A stretch of 64,000 nt of DNA from Centrapalus pauciflorus. Taxonomy: Eukaryota > Streptophyta > Magnoliopsida > Asterales > Asteraceae. This document shows positions 47,335 through 61,800 of this stretch, piece after piece (within the stretch, counting starts at the first letter, position 1; each line of letters begins with the position of its first letter). The position numbers and the translations under genes are program-made. The notes under the pieces are model-generated. The model was not told where the DNA came from, did not search any database, and worked only from the letters and a program-made list of their open reading frames with translations. The stretch is from positions 287,187 through 351,186 of the forward strand of contig JAANYP010002078.1 of assembly GCA_020465985.1 (NCBI GenBank), given 5' to 3'.

Positions 47335-50300
47335 ATGGCGATCAGAGGCGTACGCTTCAAGTGGTTTGTTCTTCATCTTATCTGATATTTGATTGTATAC
47401 ATTCTGCTTTTTAATTTTGTTTTCCTGATTAATTTGTTTGAAATCTCGAATGTTTTTCAATTTTCAGGTATGATGGATTCTTTTTATCAATGCTTGCGTT
47501 TAGTATGTATCCTTTTGTATATGAAATGAATTTCGGATATGATGAATTGATGATGAAGGTTTTGTTAAATATTTATTGTTTATAATGTGAAAATGTTGTA
47601 GATTAGCATCGGAAGGGGTACAGGGGGAGTGATTGAGTATTTATTCCTATTTTTCCGTCTTACAGGTTCGAACATATGAATTGTTCATTCGACTGTTAGT
47701 TAGTAGAGGTTACTCAGAAACACTTATCATATAATTTATAGTGGAGAAGAAATCTACAACTTGATTATAATGATTTTGTCCATAATTGTTATACTAAAAC
47801 TTAAAAACAACTATGGGGCGCTGCATATTCAAAGTACATCATAATCGAATAATCTGTTGCTATAAAAGATGATGTATGAGATAGTGTTTGATGATCAGTT
47901 AATCAATTGTAAAGTGATTAAGAAATATTAATCATTCGAGGAACCAAGAGATTGGATAATCAAAAAGGTCATCTTTGTGTAGAAAGAAGAGACATTATGG
48001 GTGTAAAAGTCCCAAATTTGGTAAAAAGAAAGGGTGAATAGGTGATAGTATTCTACCATTTCATAATTAGCTTTGTTACAACTTGTAGCATGCAAATTTA
48101 ACACCTAAATAAAGCAGAAGAATCTGTTTTTCTGAACAATTTGATTACTAGTTCCAAAATGCCTGTCCAAGCACTGAAGCTATTAATGACAAATATTAGA
48201 TGGTCTGTCACTGCATTTAAATCAAGTCCTTTTGTTATTTCTGTTGTGATTGTTTTTATTCTTTCAAGGATATTGTGTTGTTTTCTTGGCGATTATAATC
48301 AAACAGAGTCATGGTTCTGTTGAGTTGGAAGCGCTACCATCTTTGTAAATTCCCATTGCATTTGTGGATAGTGGTGCGTGAACTTGACATTTTTTTGTTA
48401 AATTTTGCTTGTATTCACTTCTTTTACTTCATTTATAGTGTCTCATTTTATGTCTTTTGTTACTTTGGATTAGATTGATTATGGTGCTGTCTTTATTTTC
48501 CGCTTCTTAATGTTTGTCGACAATGGTCTTTCAGCTGGAATGGGATTGTAAGTACTTCCTCTCGATGGATTGCATTATATATGAATTATGCAATGATGAT
48601 AAATGCAAATTTGATATCACAATGCCATGGACTATAGATGACAGAGTATGCCTTTTCACAAATTTTAACTAGGTCAACTATAGTCGATGGTTCTATAACA
48701 GAGATATGACATGATAGGTATCTAGTAAGATTTTTGAGGATGTTACTGAGTTATTAGTCAATACTGCTATTAGTTGCAAACAATTTACTATATTTCTTAT
48801 TGGATGATTATTTCATTTGATCATAAATCATGTAGATATAATCTGATATATCAAGGTTCTTTTTTGCTTGTATAGTTGATAAAAAGATATGGCATTTTGG
48901 ACCCCATGTCACAGTGTCACTTCTCTTACAGTTGACTGTTGAGTATATATTACAATCTGTTTCGTGCTTTATGGTTTATCTGTTGACTGAGTTTTCCTTT
49001 CAAAATGTAAAATTTTCTTCTTCTTTTATGTAGTTGATCAACTTATAACAAAGCATTCTGATTCATGAAGATCAGAGTTCTCAGTCCCATGGTTGATATT
49101 TCTATTATTTTTAAAATGATATAGGGATTTTGGTCAGCAGCAAAGAGATTATTTATTTCTTGGAAGACTAGTAGTTCTATCCATTCTCTATGTAGTGCTC
49201 TATCCGTTTCTATGGGCATGGAGCATTACGGGGTCTATATGGTTCAGGAGTGCGCAAAGCTGTGTATGTGTTGTTTGGTTTCGAGTAATTAACCAAGAGG
49301 ACCATGTAATTCTAAATAAAACTCCCAATCCTTGTTTTATTTCCTAATTTCTTGCAGTTGCCTGAAAAAAATCAGAAATGGGGTTTTCTTGTATGGTTGA
49401 TTTTCAGCTACTGTGGGCTCGTGTGTCTTGCTGTCTATATAGTGAATAAGGTACAATATAATTTCCTCCAGCTTGTTTCGGATTGTTCAGTTTGTTTGAT
49501 GGAGCTGCTTTTATCGAAATATAACTTTTACTATCTATTTCTGGACCTCTTATCCAGTGGTTAAGAAGAAGAAAAGCTCATTTGGAACGTGCTCAGAGGA
49601 TCCCTGTTTCCGGTATTTCAGAATATGGGGTAACCTCTACTGTTGTTTTATTTAATTTTAGTATGCATTACCCTAATCTACATACATGAACCACATATAA
49701 TCCATTAGAAAGCCATCTATCGTAAGCAAGGGGCAGGTTTGAGGATTAACTGGGTTCGTTAAATTATTAGTATATTTTGTTCAAAACCTTGTCTTAAGAT
49801 TCTTATCCTTTGTTTCTTTGTCCTCCATTCTTTTTTAGCCTGCTCAACCTTTAAAGACCGACTGTATCTTTCCAGGTGTTGGTTGACATGATTCGTTTAC
49901 CAGATTGGGTTTTTGAAAGTGCTGCTCAAGAGATGAGAGTCGTCGAAGAAGATCCCACTCCGAATCATCTAGGATTTCACTTGTCCGACACCCAGGTACC
50001 TGTGAGTGTGGGTATTTGGAATGTGACCCACTGACCCTCACAGCACATAAATTATAAGTTCGAAATAAGTGCATTCTGTCTTGTAGAGTGTCTGGCTATG
50101 TTGAATTTGTCTCTCTATCCATTGAGAGGTTTCTTTTGTCATGTAGATGCAAGCAATAGAGACACTAATTCAGGAGCTTCCACTGTTCTCGCTGAAAGCT
50201 GTTCCGACTGACAGTATCGACTGTCCAATATGTTTGGAGGAGTTCCATGTGGGGGAAGAGGTAACACACGTTCTTATTTTTGCAAACCTTATATTGCTTA

Positions 50301-51021
50301 AAATAATAAAATGTGAATTTTTGACTTTTCGAACAGTTGTACTTGCCTTCTTTCTTACAAACCATCAGTCCTAAAAGATGCAAAGAGTATTACATTTTGC
50401 AATCTGCAAGAATGAGTTGATCCAACTTATATTACGTTCAAACGAGTGTTCTTTTGGCATTTTTGCAAGAATGGGGTTATTTTGGCCCGAAAAACGAAGT
50501 TTGAGGACAAGCCAAAGAACTTGATTAACATGGCTATCTTCCTTGCTAACGTGAGTTTTCAGGTTCGAGGCCTACCTTGCGCACATTACTTCCATGCAGC
50601 ATGTATAGATAAATGGCTCAGGTTGAACATAAATTGCCCTCGATGTCGGTGTACTGTATTTCCCAGCTTTCAACTAGTTGATCTGCCTAATATCACACCT
50701 GATCACCGTTCATCAATAATTCGTAATGCACAAAGTCAGCCTGTTAGCCAAAGTTACCTTTCAAGAATGCAGAGTTTTCTCTTGCCAATCCGTTCAGGGG
50801 CTGCAGAATCCTCCGATGCCAATGCCGACACAAACGCCGATGCTAGAACCGACACAAACACCGCCAATGCGAACACCAATGTCAACGTCAATGCCAATAC
50901 CAGTGTCAGTGCCAGCCCTAAAATGAATAATGATTCTGATGTTGCTTTGGAAATCACAGAAAATGGAGGCCAGCCATCCGAGGGTCATGATCTACACACG
51001 AGTGAAGAGCGTGTACAATGA
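47335..51021 (+). CDS. SIS3: SIS3-like RING-H2 E3 ubiquitin ligase
   Basis: Ten exons join in frame: 47335-47363, 47468-47502, 48309-48373, 48474-48547, 49125-49263, 49358-49450, 49558-49629, 49876-49995, 50147-50260 and 50563-51021, 399 residues. All introns are GT-AG. The N-terminus (MAIRGVRFKWYDGFF) and the body (WKRY, YPFLWAW, QKWGFLVWL, VLVDMIRLPDW) match the Arabidopsis SUGAR-INSENSITIVE 3 family. Hydrophobic segments between about residues 15 and 145 make it a multi-pass membrane protein. The RING-H2 ligands are Cys235, Cys238, Cys253, His255, His258, Cys261, Cys272 and Cys275. SIS3 is a positive regulator of sugar response in seedlings and transfers ubiquitin from an E2. The C-terminus is longer than in Arabidopsis, because of an N/T/A/D-rich repeat near 50812-50920. 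AATAAA near 51250 may be the poly(A) signal. Confidence 0.93.
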
Positions 51022-52596
51022 CCATTTTGGGTTGTCCTGTCAGCCTCATTAACAAGGTGTACGATTTTAACATCCCAGTATAGTTAGTTATAGGTTTCAT
51101 GGGTCTTGACATGCTTGATTTTTTTTTTTTTTTTTTTTTGGGTGTCCCATTGCTAGAATTTTCGTTACTTGTAACACAGACCAATTCTTTGGTTTATCAC
51201 CATAAGTCCATAAGTGCGTTCGAAGATGAACTACCAATGACCATTAACGAATAAAGAGAGCATTTTGGTGTTTTATTGCCATTTATTGTTTTAGTAAGCA
51301 GGTATGATTTTACAGGTGTATTCTGTATTGAAATCAATACAGACAACCCAATGTCCCTTCTGTAGGTCAGTAGGTGGATGCTTCATTGTGTCATGGAAGA
51401 TGCTTTACTTTATGCAGCAGATCTTGTGTCAAATCTAGAAGCATCTTCTTATAAAGGTACGTTGTCTTCTATCATTATAAAAGTATATATGTTGTCTTCT
51501 ATTTTTATAAATTTTCTGGTTTTTCTACCTGAGTTTGAGTTTGCTGATGAAAAGATACCTACACATTTTGTGACAAATTGCTGACATGTAATCTGCTCGT
51601 TAACTGGTGCAGACATGAGCACTAAAGGACCTACCCGCACAAGAACTGAATCCAATAAAGACCCCTCCCTCGTTCCATTTTGAAACCAAGGTTTTGGTTA
51701 TTAGCGGATTGGTTCGAATGTCGGTTTGACAACCTTCACATTTATTTTATAAAAATGTCACTACATTGGTGGATGGAGGGGTGCGAAATTGTTTGTAACC
51801 TTTGTTCATTAAAAATTTTATCTTTATTTGTTCCTGGCATCGATTCAACGTGTGAGCTGACAGTAACTTGTACGTAGCTAGTATAAAAGGATCCAATTCT
51901 ACACTTGACCATCACGTACGATTATGTAATTACAAAACTATGATCGTGGATTGAGGATGGCACCAAGAGGACACTGGACATGACCAGGTTGAATATACAC
52001 ACTACCTCTCTTGAAAACATGTCAAAATTTCAATGTCGCCATCGTTACAATTTTCCTTCCATAGTTCATGAAAATAAATGAAACCAAAATTTTTCACCAT
52101 CTTCTGATTTACATTTATGTGAAATAAAGATGTCATAGTGAATAGTATTTACCTGCTACAAAAATTGAGAAAATGCAAATGCATAAACCACAGTAATAAG
52201 AATTAAAAACCCAAGCCATTATCTTCCACAAGATCATGAATCAAGCTGCTCTAACGGGAGCCTTTGTAAAGTCCTTTGGATCTTGAGCATGTCTTTGCTG
52301 CATGTTTTACAACTTCATTGTTCCCAACCCTCAACCTACACGAGAATAATGTTGTCTTATATATGACGTCATTAAAACTGTTAAGTCTTATTGGAATAAC
52401 AGAAATAATGTTGTGGCTGGATAGCAGTAGCAATCTATGCAGCTATGCTATAAGATGCATCTTGGTTCCAGGCTGCAACTAGAGATTCATTCAAAGATAA
52501 AATGATCTCTTTAATGATTCTATACCCGTTTATGTTTTTCTCCTCACATTCACTATATTTTGCTTACCTCGAAACTGTATGAAAGAACTTGTGCTT
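51022..52596. other. Region between the convergent SIS3 and POP5 genes
   Basis: Holds the SIS3 3' UTR with a long T run at 51119-51139, a possible AATAAA signal near 51250, and the POP5 3' UTR on the other strand (probably reaching about 52250). Short frames here (51378, 51680, 52276) have no recognisable motifs and are not called genes. Confidence 0.5.
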
Positions 52597-53287
52597 TCAG
52601 TGCTCTAACATCTTGATTCTCTCAAGATTCTGCATATGTTTATTCACATCCTCTGTTCGGGGTGCTCCAGAGACGATTTTCAACTGTTCAAATTTCAAAT
52701 CTTCACACTTCAAAGCTGCAGATTTACAAGCCTTGATATTTCCTGAGTCAGAAAAACGGCAATAAGTTATTTTACTAAACACACTGAAAGTCGGAAAGTC
52801 CATTGCATTTGCTACATAAAGTTCATCTGATAATAAAATTGCTCACCACTAAGGTCCAATAAGTTGAAAACCACAGGGCAATTTCCTATGCTCCGGACCA
52901 TGGTAATTGCAGCCCAAACTTTTTGATGCTCGTCCCTTGAAGCTCTGATGACGCAGACTTTGGTGATGTGATTCACGTATTTGACTGCAAATCGACTTAT
53001 CTGAGATGTTAGCATTCAATATAACAAAATATAGACAATGCATTTTGTCGTTACATAACTGTCCTGGAACACAAGGATCAACAATTGATCAGGTTTACGA
53101 CTTACGTACCTTGTAAAGATCCGAGTGAAGAGGCAAGACCACACTCACCAAAGTTAATGAGAATGCTGTCTTTGATTGCTTTTGATACATTATGTTGGCT
53201 AAGGATGATCGGATCATCTTTTGAAATATCTCTATTTGGATCCACAAAAACCTCCATCACCATGTACCTATTCTTAAATCCCACCAT
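52597..53287 (-). CDS. POP5: POP5, subunit of ribonuclease P and MRP
   Basis: Minus-strand exons 53287-53110, 52984-52847 and 52742-52597 give 153 residues, close to the family's usual length of about 150. The start MVGFKNRYMVMEVF is the family N-terminus. Then come SKAIKDSILINFGECG, KYVNHITKVCVIRASRDEH and KVWAAITMVRSIGNCPV, and a C-terminal helix ending KMLEH. Introns are GT-AG. POP5 is a core protein of nuclear RNase P and RNase MRP, which cut the 5' leader from tRNA precursors and process rRNA. An AG acceptor (gttcag) about 32 bp before the ATG suggests that the leader is spliced, with a first exon near 54.5 kb. Confidence 0.93.
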
Positions 53288-53525
53288 GATGATTTTGCCG
53301 CGTTTTGAGCCTAAAACTGAACAAAGTTTAGGTTGAGCTAATTTACTATCCCATTGGATAAATGATGATTCAGACATTAATGCATATTTGACCATCATTT
53401 TACTCACCACAGGACACGCAAGACTTCAAAACAATAGTTGTTTTTGCAACCACACAAATCAAACGGGAATATACATGTAAAAAGTTCACTCCACATGTGA
53501 GAAATCTGTATATTATAGAAACTTA

Positions 53526-53773
53526 GGGTTCGTTTGGTTTGAAGATTTGAAACCTCCGTTTAGGATTTGGATTTCAAAATCCTTATACATCATGTTTAGT
53601 TGAAAAAAGAGAAAGGAATCTAATTTCATTTAGCATTTGGTATTCCCCCAACCTCATCTTTTCATCATTCTCCCTCTATCCCAATTATTATATAATCTCT
53701 TAAACTAAGCTTTCTATAATCCTTTCATTTTTTGGTTCTATCATTTTCAAATCTTATCATATCAAATGCCGTC
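53526..53773. mobile_element. Tourist-like MITE, 248 bp, with TTA duplication
   Basis: gggttcgtttggtttgaaga at the left and tttgatatg-type sequence ending gccgtc at the right, with TTA on both sides (53523-53525 and 53774-53776). It is the inverted sister of 13751-15196 (shared atgaaaggattata / tataatcctttcat). It lies in the POP5 upstream region, perhaps in a leader intron. Confidence 0.85.
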
Positions 53774-54479
53774 TTAGATTCATGAGTTGGACATTATATC
53801 AAATAAATCCAAAACAAATATCACAATCATCATGCAGGCAAGGCTATGATGAATTCATTCCAGAACAAGCTCAAAGCATGGCACTTAAGCTAACCGAGTT
53901 GCCAAATATGATTACAAAGTGAAATTGCAGTCACATAGTACCAGAAACTGCAATTAAATCAGATCTAATCAGTGGCAAAATGGGTTCATCATCATCCCAT
54001 TAAAGGTTTCAAATTGTTGCAGAAGGGAGTAAAATCAGCTCTAACGAAGTGATCAGATACAAAAAAGTCATAGATTTTCATAATGGTTTTGCAGCATTCA
54101 TCCAAAACGGATAACAAACATTGCAATCTAATAGCTTAACCATTAACTTCCATAACAGATTTAGTAATATATTAAAAAAAGAAAAAAAAAAGACATGCAT
54201 TCATGGAGGGTAAACATGCAAACTAGACTAAAATAAGCTAAAAAGAGCACTTATATCTTTTACGTGGAAAGATATTTTGTTCAAACGATAGGCATGAAAA
54301 GAACTTCAGAAATTTAATCTCTTAGAAAACAAACAACACCTAGTTAGTGGACAAAGGTCATAGAAGCAAAACAGCACACAATTGGTATGCTTAGATAATA
54401 CATGTTAAAAAACAACATGACAACACAAGATAACACAACAATAAAAACCCTAGTCATGTAAATGTGTAATTAAGATTGA

Positions 54480-54760
54480 AAAAGAACAAGTAATTGCCTT
54501 TAAGGCAGCCGAGAGAACCCAAAAGAAGAACCGAGATGATAGATGGCGACGATCAGAGATGGTGGCCGGAGTCCGCTGACGGGGCAGCGATGATAAGCCG
54601 AGAGGCGTGGAGCAAATTTTTCAGGAGATGCAGGAGCAAAGGCCCAAAGCAGTTGAAAAGCCGCTCAAATTTTCTGAAGGGGCTTTAAAATGGGCTGGAC
54701 TTAGCTATGGCAATGGGGATTTCGAAGAAAATTCTGGCCCAAATGTGTATATATTTTTTA
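54480..54760 (-). promoter_or_regulatory. Probable POP5 promoter and first leader exon
   Basis: A GC-richer patch in AT-rich DNA. Three site II-like TGGGCC/T motifs occur (ggcccaaa near 54637, tgggctgg near 54691, ggcccaaa near 54737), as is common in plant genes for ribosome and RNA processing. The adjacent sequence to 54490 would be leader. This implies a leader intron of more than 1 kb before 53320. The link is inferred from orientation and motifs. Confidence 0.5.
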
Positions 54761-54789
54761 TTTTTCTCATACATATTTCATTATCAACT

Positions 54790-55046
54790 AGGTTATTTTA
54801 ATTTTAGAAATTGATATTTATATATATGTGTAATATAATAATTATATGAATAATAAAGTTTGCTTAATTTTAATCAGTTATTAAATTAATCCATATTAGA
54901 TTTACATATATTTGATTTGCTTTAAAAATTAAAAATAAAATCTAAGTAAATGACGTGATAAAATGAGAGAGCGACATGTGGCAAATTAAATGAGAGCATG
55001 TCATGTGGCATTTAGTTGCTCTTTTAATAGTATAGATAGAATAGAA
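54790..55046 (-). mobile_element. Helitron-like element, minus strand
   Basis: On the minus strand the sequence starts ttctattctatctatact and continues gagcaactaaatgccacatg, like the Helitron at 56985. A CTAGT (minus strand, near 54791) could be its 3' end, but no good hairpin precedes it. Confidence 0.5.
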
Positions 55047-55557
55047 TTTTTTTTTATTTAAGCGCAATTAAAAGGAACTCTTTTTACGTTAACCACGTGA
55101 ATCTTTATAATTTTCCCACTAACATAAACTTTGTTTTCTGTAATTATAATTCTATTTAATTTGTTTTATTGTTTTTTTTTAAATTTGTTCATATAATCTT
55201 ATAGCAACATATTGTTATTATTGTCTCACTTATTCATCATGTTTTTTTCATAAAAAATAAAAGTTTCATTCATCTCATTTCAAATAAACATTATCATAAG
55301 TAAAAATGTTATTAAAAGTTTGTCTTGTGACTATTATTACATAAAATGTAGTTAAAAGTAAAAAACGATGACAAAAATATTAATATAAGTTCACGATAAC
55401 GATTTTGAGACTATTATAATGCTTTATATGAATATGAGAAAAAATAGTAACCTGAACTAGACGAGTCAAATGAATAAATCATGTTATTATTTATGGTCAC
55501 GTCATATATTTTTTAATTTTATTTTATCAATTATGTTCCTCTATCGTTTCCTCACTT

Positions 55558-56180
<623 letters not shown>

Positions 56181-56182
56181 AT

Positions 56183-56964
<782 letters not shown>

Positions 56965-56984
56965 TCTCTCTCTCTATATATATA

Positions 56985-57276
56985 TCTTTCTATTCTATTA
57001 AAGTAGTAACTAAATGCCACGTGTCATTAGAATAAAATGCCAATTGGCTTAACGAGGATTTGCCAAGTGTACATTACTATTTTTACTATTAATGAATCTG
57101 TATCTATATCCAATAAAATCTCAACAAACTACACTTAAAATATATATTAATAATAATAATAAATTTAAAAGTTATTGATGAATATATTAGTTTTTTTATT
57201 TCAATTTTAAGTTTATATAGTTTTAAGAAAAAGATAACTATTAAAATTTCCGTGTAATACACGGGTTAATAAACTA

Positions 57277-57278
<2 letters not shown>
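56985..57278 (+). mobile_element. Short non-autonomous Helitron, 294 bp
   Basis: It starts A|TCTTTCTATTCTATTAAAG, then taactaaatgccacgtgtc. The end has the hairpin ccgtgtaatacacgg and then CTAGT. It is bordered by TA-rich DNA on the left and (TA)n on the right. Confidence 0.75.

Positions 57279-57348
<70 letters not shown>
57279..57348. repeat. (TA)n microsatellite
   Basis: About 70 bp of TA directly after the Helitron CTAGT. From here to 57864 I see no supported gene; a 73-codon frame at 57480 has no known motif. Confidence 0.9.
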
Positions 57349-57351
<3 letters not shown>

Positions 57352-57864
57352 TAATCAATATGGTCCCTTTGACCAGGAAAAATAAGTGATCTGATGAACC
57401 ACCCAACAAAAATATAAAAATTGATAGCTCTATTGTTTATATGGTACTAAAAATTTAACTTTTTTATATTCTAATTAATTTGATAATTGAATTTCACAGA
57501 AAGAGGAAATCAAAATTCCTAACCTGGTTTTATTATGAGATTATGATGTTTCCTTTCATATTCACAAGCAATAAAGATTTAGGAAACATAAGGGAGGAAA
57601 AAGGTGTTGAGGATTATAATATTACAAAGGAAAATAACTATGTCAAAAGAAATTATGGAAAAAGGATTATAATATTACAAAGGAAAGGAGGGTGGTTGTG
57701 AAACTCATGAACATGTTTTAAAGTGTGCCACTAATTTGACTAAAAATAAATTATGGTTTTCGTGCATCAAAATTAAAATGAGAAGAAACTAATAAAGAAA
57801 CCATACCAGTAAAAATTGAAAAATATATTGTTTTTTCTCAATAAAAACCATATTATGTTAATAT

Positions 57865-58170
57865 AGGGTTTATTATGAAAAAAACCAACATGTTTTCACG
57901 GTTTTTGCGTTTTCGTACCTTCATGTTATTTTTTTCCTATAAAAGTCTTCAAATTAATTTTTTTTTTTTTGGGTTTAGTGAAATTTGGACATTAGAACCG
58001 ATTTTTCGGTTTTTAAAAACCCGGTTTACTAATTATAACAAGATTCTAATGTCCAAATTTCAATAAACAAAAAAGAAAAAATTAACTAAAGAACTTTTAT
58101 GAAAAAAATTAACATTGTAGGACGAAAATGCATAAACATGAACATATGTTGGTTTTTTCATAATAAACTC
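57865..58170. mobile_element. Foldback MITE, copy 2
   Basis: agggtttattatgaaaaaaa is mirrored by ttttttcataataaactc. The interior aaaaacccggttta and the paired gtccaaattt match copy 1 at 44966-45272. The 63-codon frame at 57875 is an arm shadow. Confidence 0.85.
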
Positions 58171-58243
58171 AATAATATATTGTGATATAAACTCTATTAA
58201 TATACCTAATTCATTGTTAGTTCTCATTGTTTAATTTGTAGTT

Positions 58244-58542
58244 GGGAAAATTATACAAAAAACCAACGCAGTTTTGATACTTTTCGATTAAGTCAATGTA
58301 CCAAAAACATTTCCATAAAAGTCTTTCAACTTGAAATTTTTTATGCATTGTGTTTTTTATGGGATTTTTCAGATGTTTTTCATGAAATTTCATTACGTTT
58401 AAAGACTTTTATGAAAACATTTTATGTGAAGTGATTTTTACGAAAATGTTTTTAAGTTGATGGACTTTTATGGAAATATTTTTGGTGCAATGACTTATTC
58501 GAAAAATACTAGAAATACGTTATTTTTTTACATGATTTTCCC
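58244..58542. mobile_element. Mutator-type MITE, 299 bp
   Basis: gggaaaattatacaaaaaac is mirrored by a right end of catgattttccc. The 9-bp flanks tttgtagtt (58235-58243) and tttgtagtc (58543-58551) match at 8 of 9 positions. A truncated copy is at 35426. It lies about 350 bp upstream of the EXECUTER1 start codon. Confidence 0.85.
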
Positions 58543-58551
58543 TTTGTAGTC

Positions 58552-58897
58552 TACTGTAGACGCCCTAGAGCTAGAGGGTGCTAATGTGATATACAATACA
58601 TAAAGTGGCAATTTCGTGGTAAATAAAAGTAGAGGGTTTTTTGCGACAAAAGGAAAACTAGGCATCAAGGAGTATAGTCGTAGAGAAGAGGGGGAGCCCA
58701 CGGTGGGCACGTTGATTTTGATAACAGTGACGATGAACTTTGTTGTATATATTATCCGGCGATTTTATCCACAAACCCACAGCCACCATTTTTGAGTCCC
58801 ACTCTCCCACAAGCCCTAGAATTCCTTCACCCAAATAAGACACTGATTGATTGATTGATTATACATAATACAAGTCACATACGATTACGAGGAAGAT
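58552..58897 (+). promoter_or_regulatory. Promoter and leader of EXECUTER1
   Basis: About 345 bp between the MITE and the start codon. ttgtatatattatcc near 58741 could be the TATA region, and attgattgattgatt lies in the probable leader. The context gaagATatggcg around the start is acceptable for a plant initiation site. Confidence 0.4.
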
Positions 58898-61800
58898 ATG
58901 GCGGTTGCAAACGCTTATTGGTCTACGGGAACTTCAGTCCCAAATATCCCTCAAATTAGACCCCCTTTATCTTCTTTTTCTGATTTATCTGTTGCCAAGA
59001 AATCTTTAAATCTAAGGTTCGTATCAGGTTCGAGTAATGCGCCCAAATCGTCACCGATTCATACCAGTTGCCGGTGTACCAGTAATGGAACTAATTCTGA
59101 TCATGCTACCTCTTCGGATTGGGATTGGAATAGGTGGACTCGTCATTTCTCTGAAATTGAGCTCGCTGAGCGTTCTGTTTCTCTTCTTCAGGTATGCTGA
59201 TACAGATAGAATCACACACTTTTGTGTTAGGTTATGATTCCTGTGATCGTTCTTGAATTGTTGAGATTTTACTGAATGACTATTTGACTAATTTTTGTTT
59301 GGATTAGCATGTGGCTGAAGGGTGTTTAAGTTTCGCTGAGAAGTTCATTTCATATAGCTAGGGAATAGGGATAGGGAGATCATAGTTTATGGTTCATTGT
59401 GTTTTAGCTTCAATTCCCATTTAGCAATTCAGCTTGATGATCTTGGAATTGGGTGTGTATCGGTGTGATATATCTTATCAGTCCATCATAATGTTGTTGA
59501 TTTAAGGTTTGTGGAGCTTGTCATGGGCTGTACTAGCAATCTACAATTTGACATGGCGTATAATATTTTATGGTTTTAGGCGTTTCGATTTTGAGTTAGC
59601 ATTTTGGTTCCATGAGCACTGACAATAGGTGGGAAAAGTGGCTGCATAGAAAAGTGTGGGTGGGAAAAGTGGCTGCATAGAAAAGTGTTGGTGGGAAACA
59701 AAGATGAAGGAAATAAAGCCCAACGGGTCTCCCATGTAAGTAGTTGGAACAATTTAGGATAGTCTACTGGTATTGAGATTGAATTGAACTCTTGTTGAGA
59801 AAACAGCAACCTGGTGTGAATATGGATTGCACATGTAGGGCAAAACTTTCAGCAAGTCGACTACAGAAAAGTAAAACACACAGGAAAAGCAAAAAACACA
59901 TGATTATGTGGTTGGGTCCAAGAATGACCTACTACATGCTCGCATTAGTGAGTCTCTCCTATTGATTCGGATTAGGGTTTACTATTGCATTAGGATATAT
60001 TTATAGGTATAAAATTGGGCTGAAAATACCCTGCTGATCTGTGCTAAAATTAAAATTTTCTTCAAGACGCAGTGAAATGTAAAGGGCACTGTGCCCTTGG
60101 CCTGGACCGCTCTGTGGGGCCCTCACTGAGATGCATGAGTGTCTTTGGATTCCCGCGCTGTGGCGGCTGAATGACTGCTTGCCTGGCGACCAACTACACT
60201 CCACAACTTAACACACTTATGTATCATTTAGTGAGTAGGGATGTTACAGTGAGCCGGTTACAAAGGTTTCACCCTTCAGGTTTGCTGACTGGATCTTTGA
60301 GATAAAGATGAAGAAAAAAGCAGAAACTTTCATAGGAAGGAGAGAAACGAATTGGAGGGTACAATTATATCACTACATGATTTTACAGGCACAAGATGCA
60401 GAAAGGGACACATAAGTGATCAACTCGCTGACTTGTTTACAATTTCAAGCCTATTTACATGTCGTGTACATCTAACATAAGCTAGACACTTGGAGTTTTA
60501 GTATGAATTATCCCTTAATGTTAGGATCTACGAGTAAGAAAATCTCTCCTAACATAGTAACTTGCGCAAAAAAATGTGGTGCAGTTAGAATGCCTCGTAA
60601 TTGCCAACAGTCATAAATAACGACATTTACCTAGGCTAAAAGCCTAAAAGAAATTTTGACTCTTTGATTTTTGTATGTCAAACCCATATCTTCTGCCTGG
60701 AAATTTGATTTGGATAATTGTTAGAAATCTACCTCCAAGATCTATTTTATCTTCTAGAATCTTAATTCGAAGACTTGTTTTTCAAAATAAAAATTTTAAT
60801 ATAAAAACCCTGATGACATCATCCTTAATTGGAAGTATGAGACTAATTATACTGATGAAATATAAAGACACTTGGCTGTGGATGGGCATATTAAATCTCA
60901 CATAGTGATTTATCAGTTGGATTCTTGCAGAATCCGAGTCAGGCGCATCTAACTCTAAGGCTAAGGCAATAAGACCAATGGCTCAAATACATCTGCATCA
61001 TTAGAAACCTCATCCTTATTGTACAATTTCTCTACAATAAATTCATGAATTATTATGCGATGGACATGGTCCGAATTTTGAAATAGCCTCCCACCCTTTA
61101 CTTAACAGATATTCCTTCTTAAATCTAAGGTAGTTTGGAAAGTTGATGTGTTACAAGAATATGCATGTGGGTTTTACACGAGTCATTTATTTTATCAAGA
61201 TGGTTGACTTTGCAGTTTCAACTAGAAGAAGCAATAGAGAAAGAAGATTTCCAGGAAGCTTCAAAGTTGAAAACAGCTATAGCAGAAGCAACGTCAAAGG
61301 ACAGTGTTGCAGAGATTATGTCCGAGTTGAAGGTTAGATTACTGTTGTATGAGTAAGAAAGATATGAATGCTAACCTATGCTAGCTCTCACTAGTCTATA
61401 ATTTGCAGAGCGCAATACATGAAGAGCGTTATCATGATGCTTCAAAATTGTGTAAAAACACTGGGAGTGGGCTGGTAATATTATTTGATACAACTTAAAT
61501 GCTTGTTTGTACCTCTTGCTTTATTTCCCACCAAATTAAGATTATTTAAAATTTAAAATTACCCAGGGTCCTACGTTGGACGAGGTTTTATTATCATTTT
61601 GAATGATCACATTAATACATTCAGGTTGGCTGGTGGGTTGGCTACTCAAAAGATTCAGATGATCCATTTGGAAGACTTATACGCATAACACCAGGTGTAG
61701 GCAGATTTATCGGCAGAAGTTATAACCCAAGGTATGGTTGTAAGATTAAGAAATGAAAACATGATTTTTCATGCATTTGCTTTACGTAATATCTGCAAAC

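Noticed and set aside
54494..54801. Two 64-codon plus-strand frames near 54.5-54.8 kb
   Set aside because: No motif; they lie in the likely minus-strand promoter and leader of POP5.
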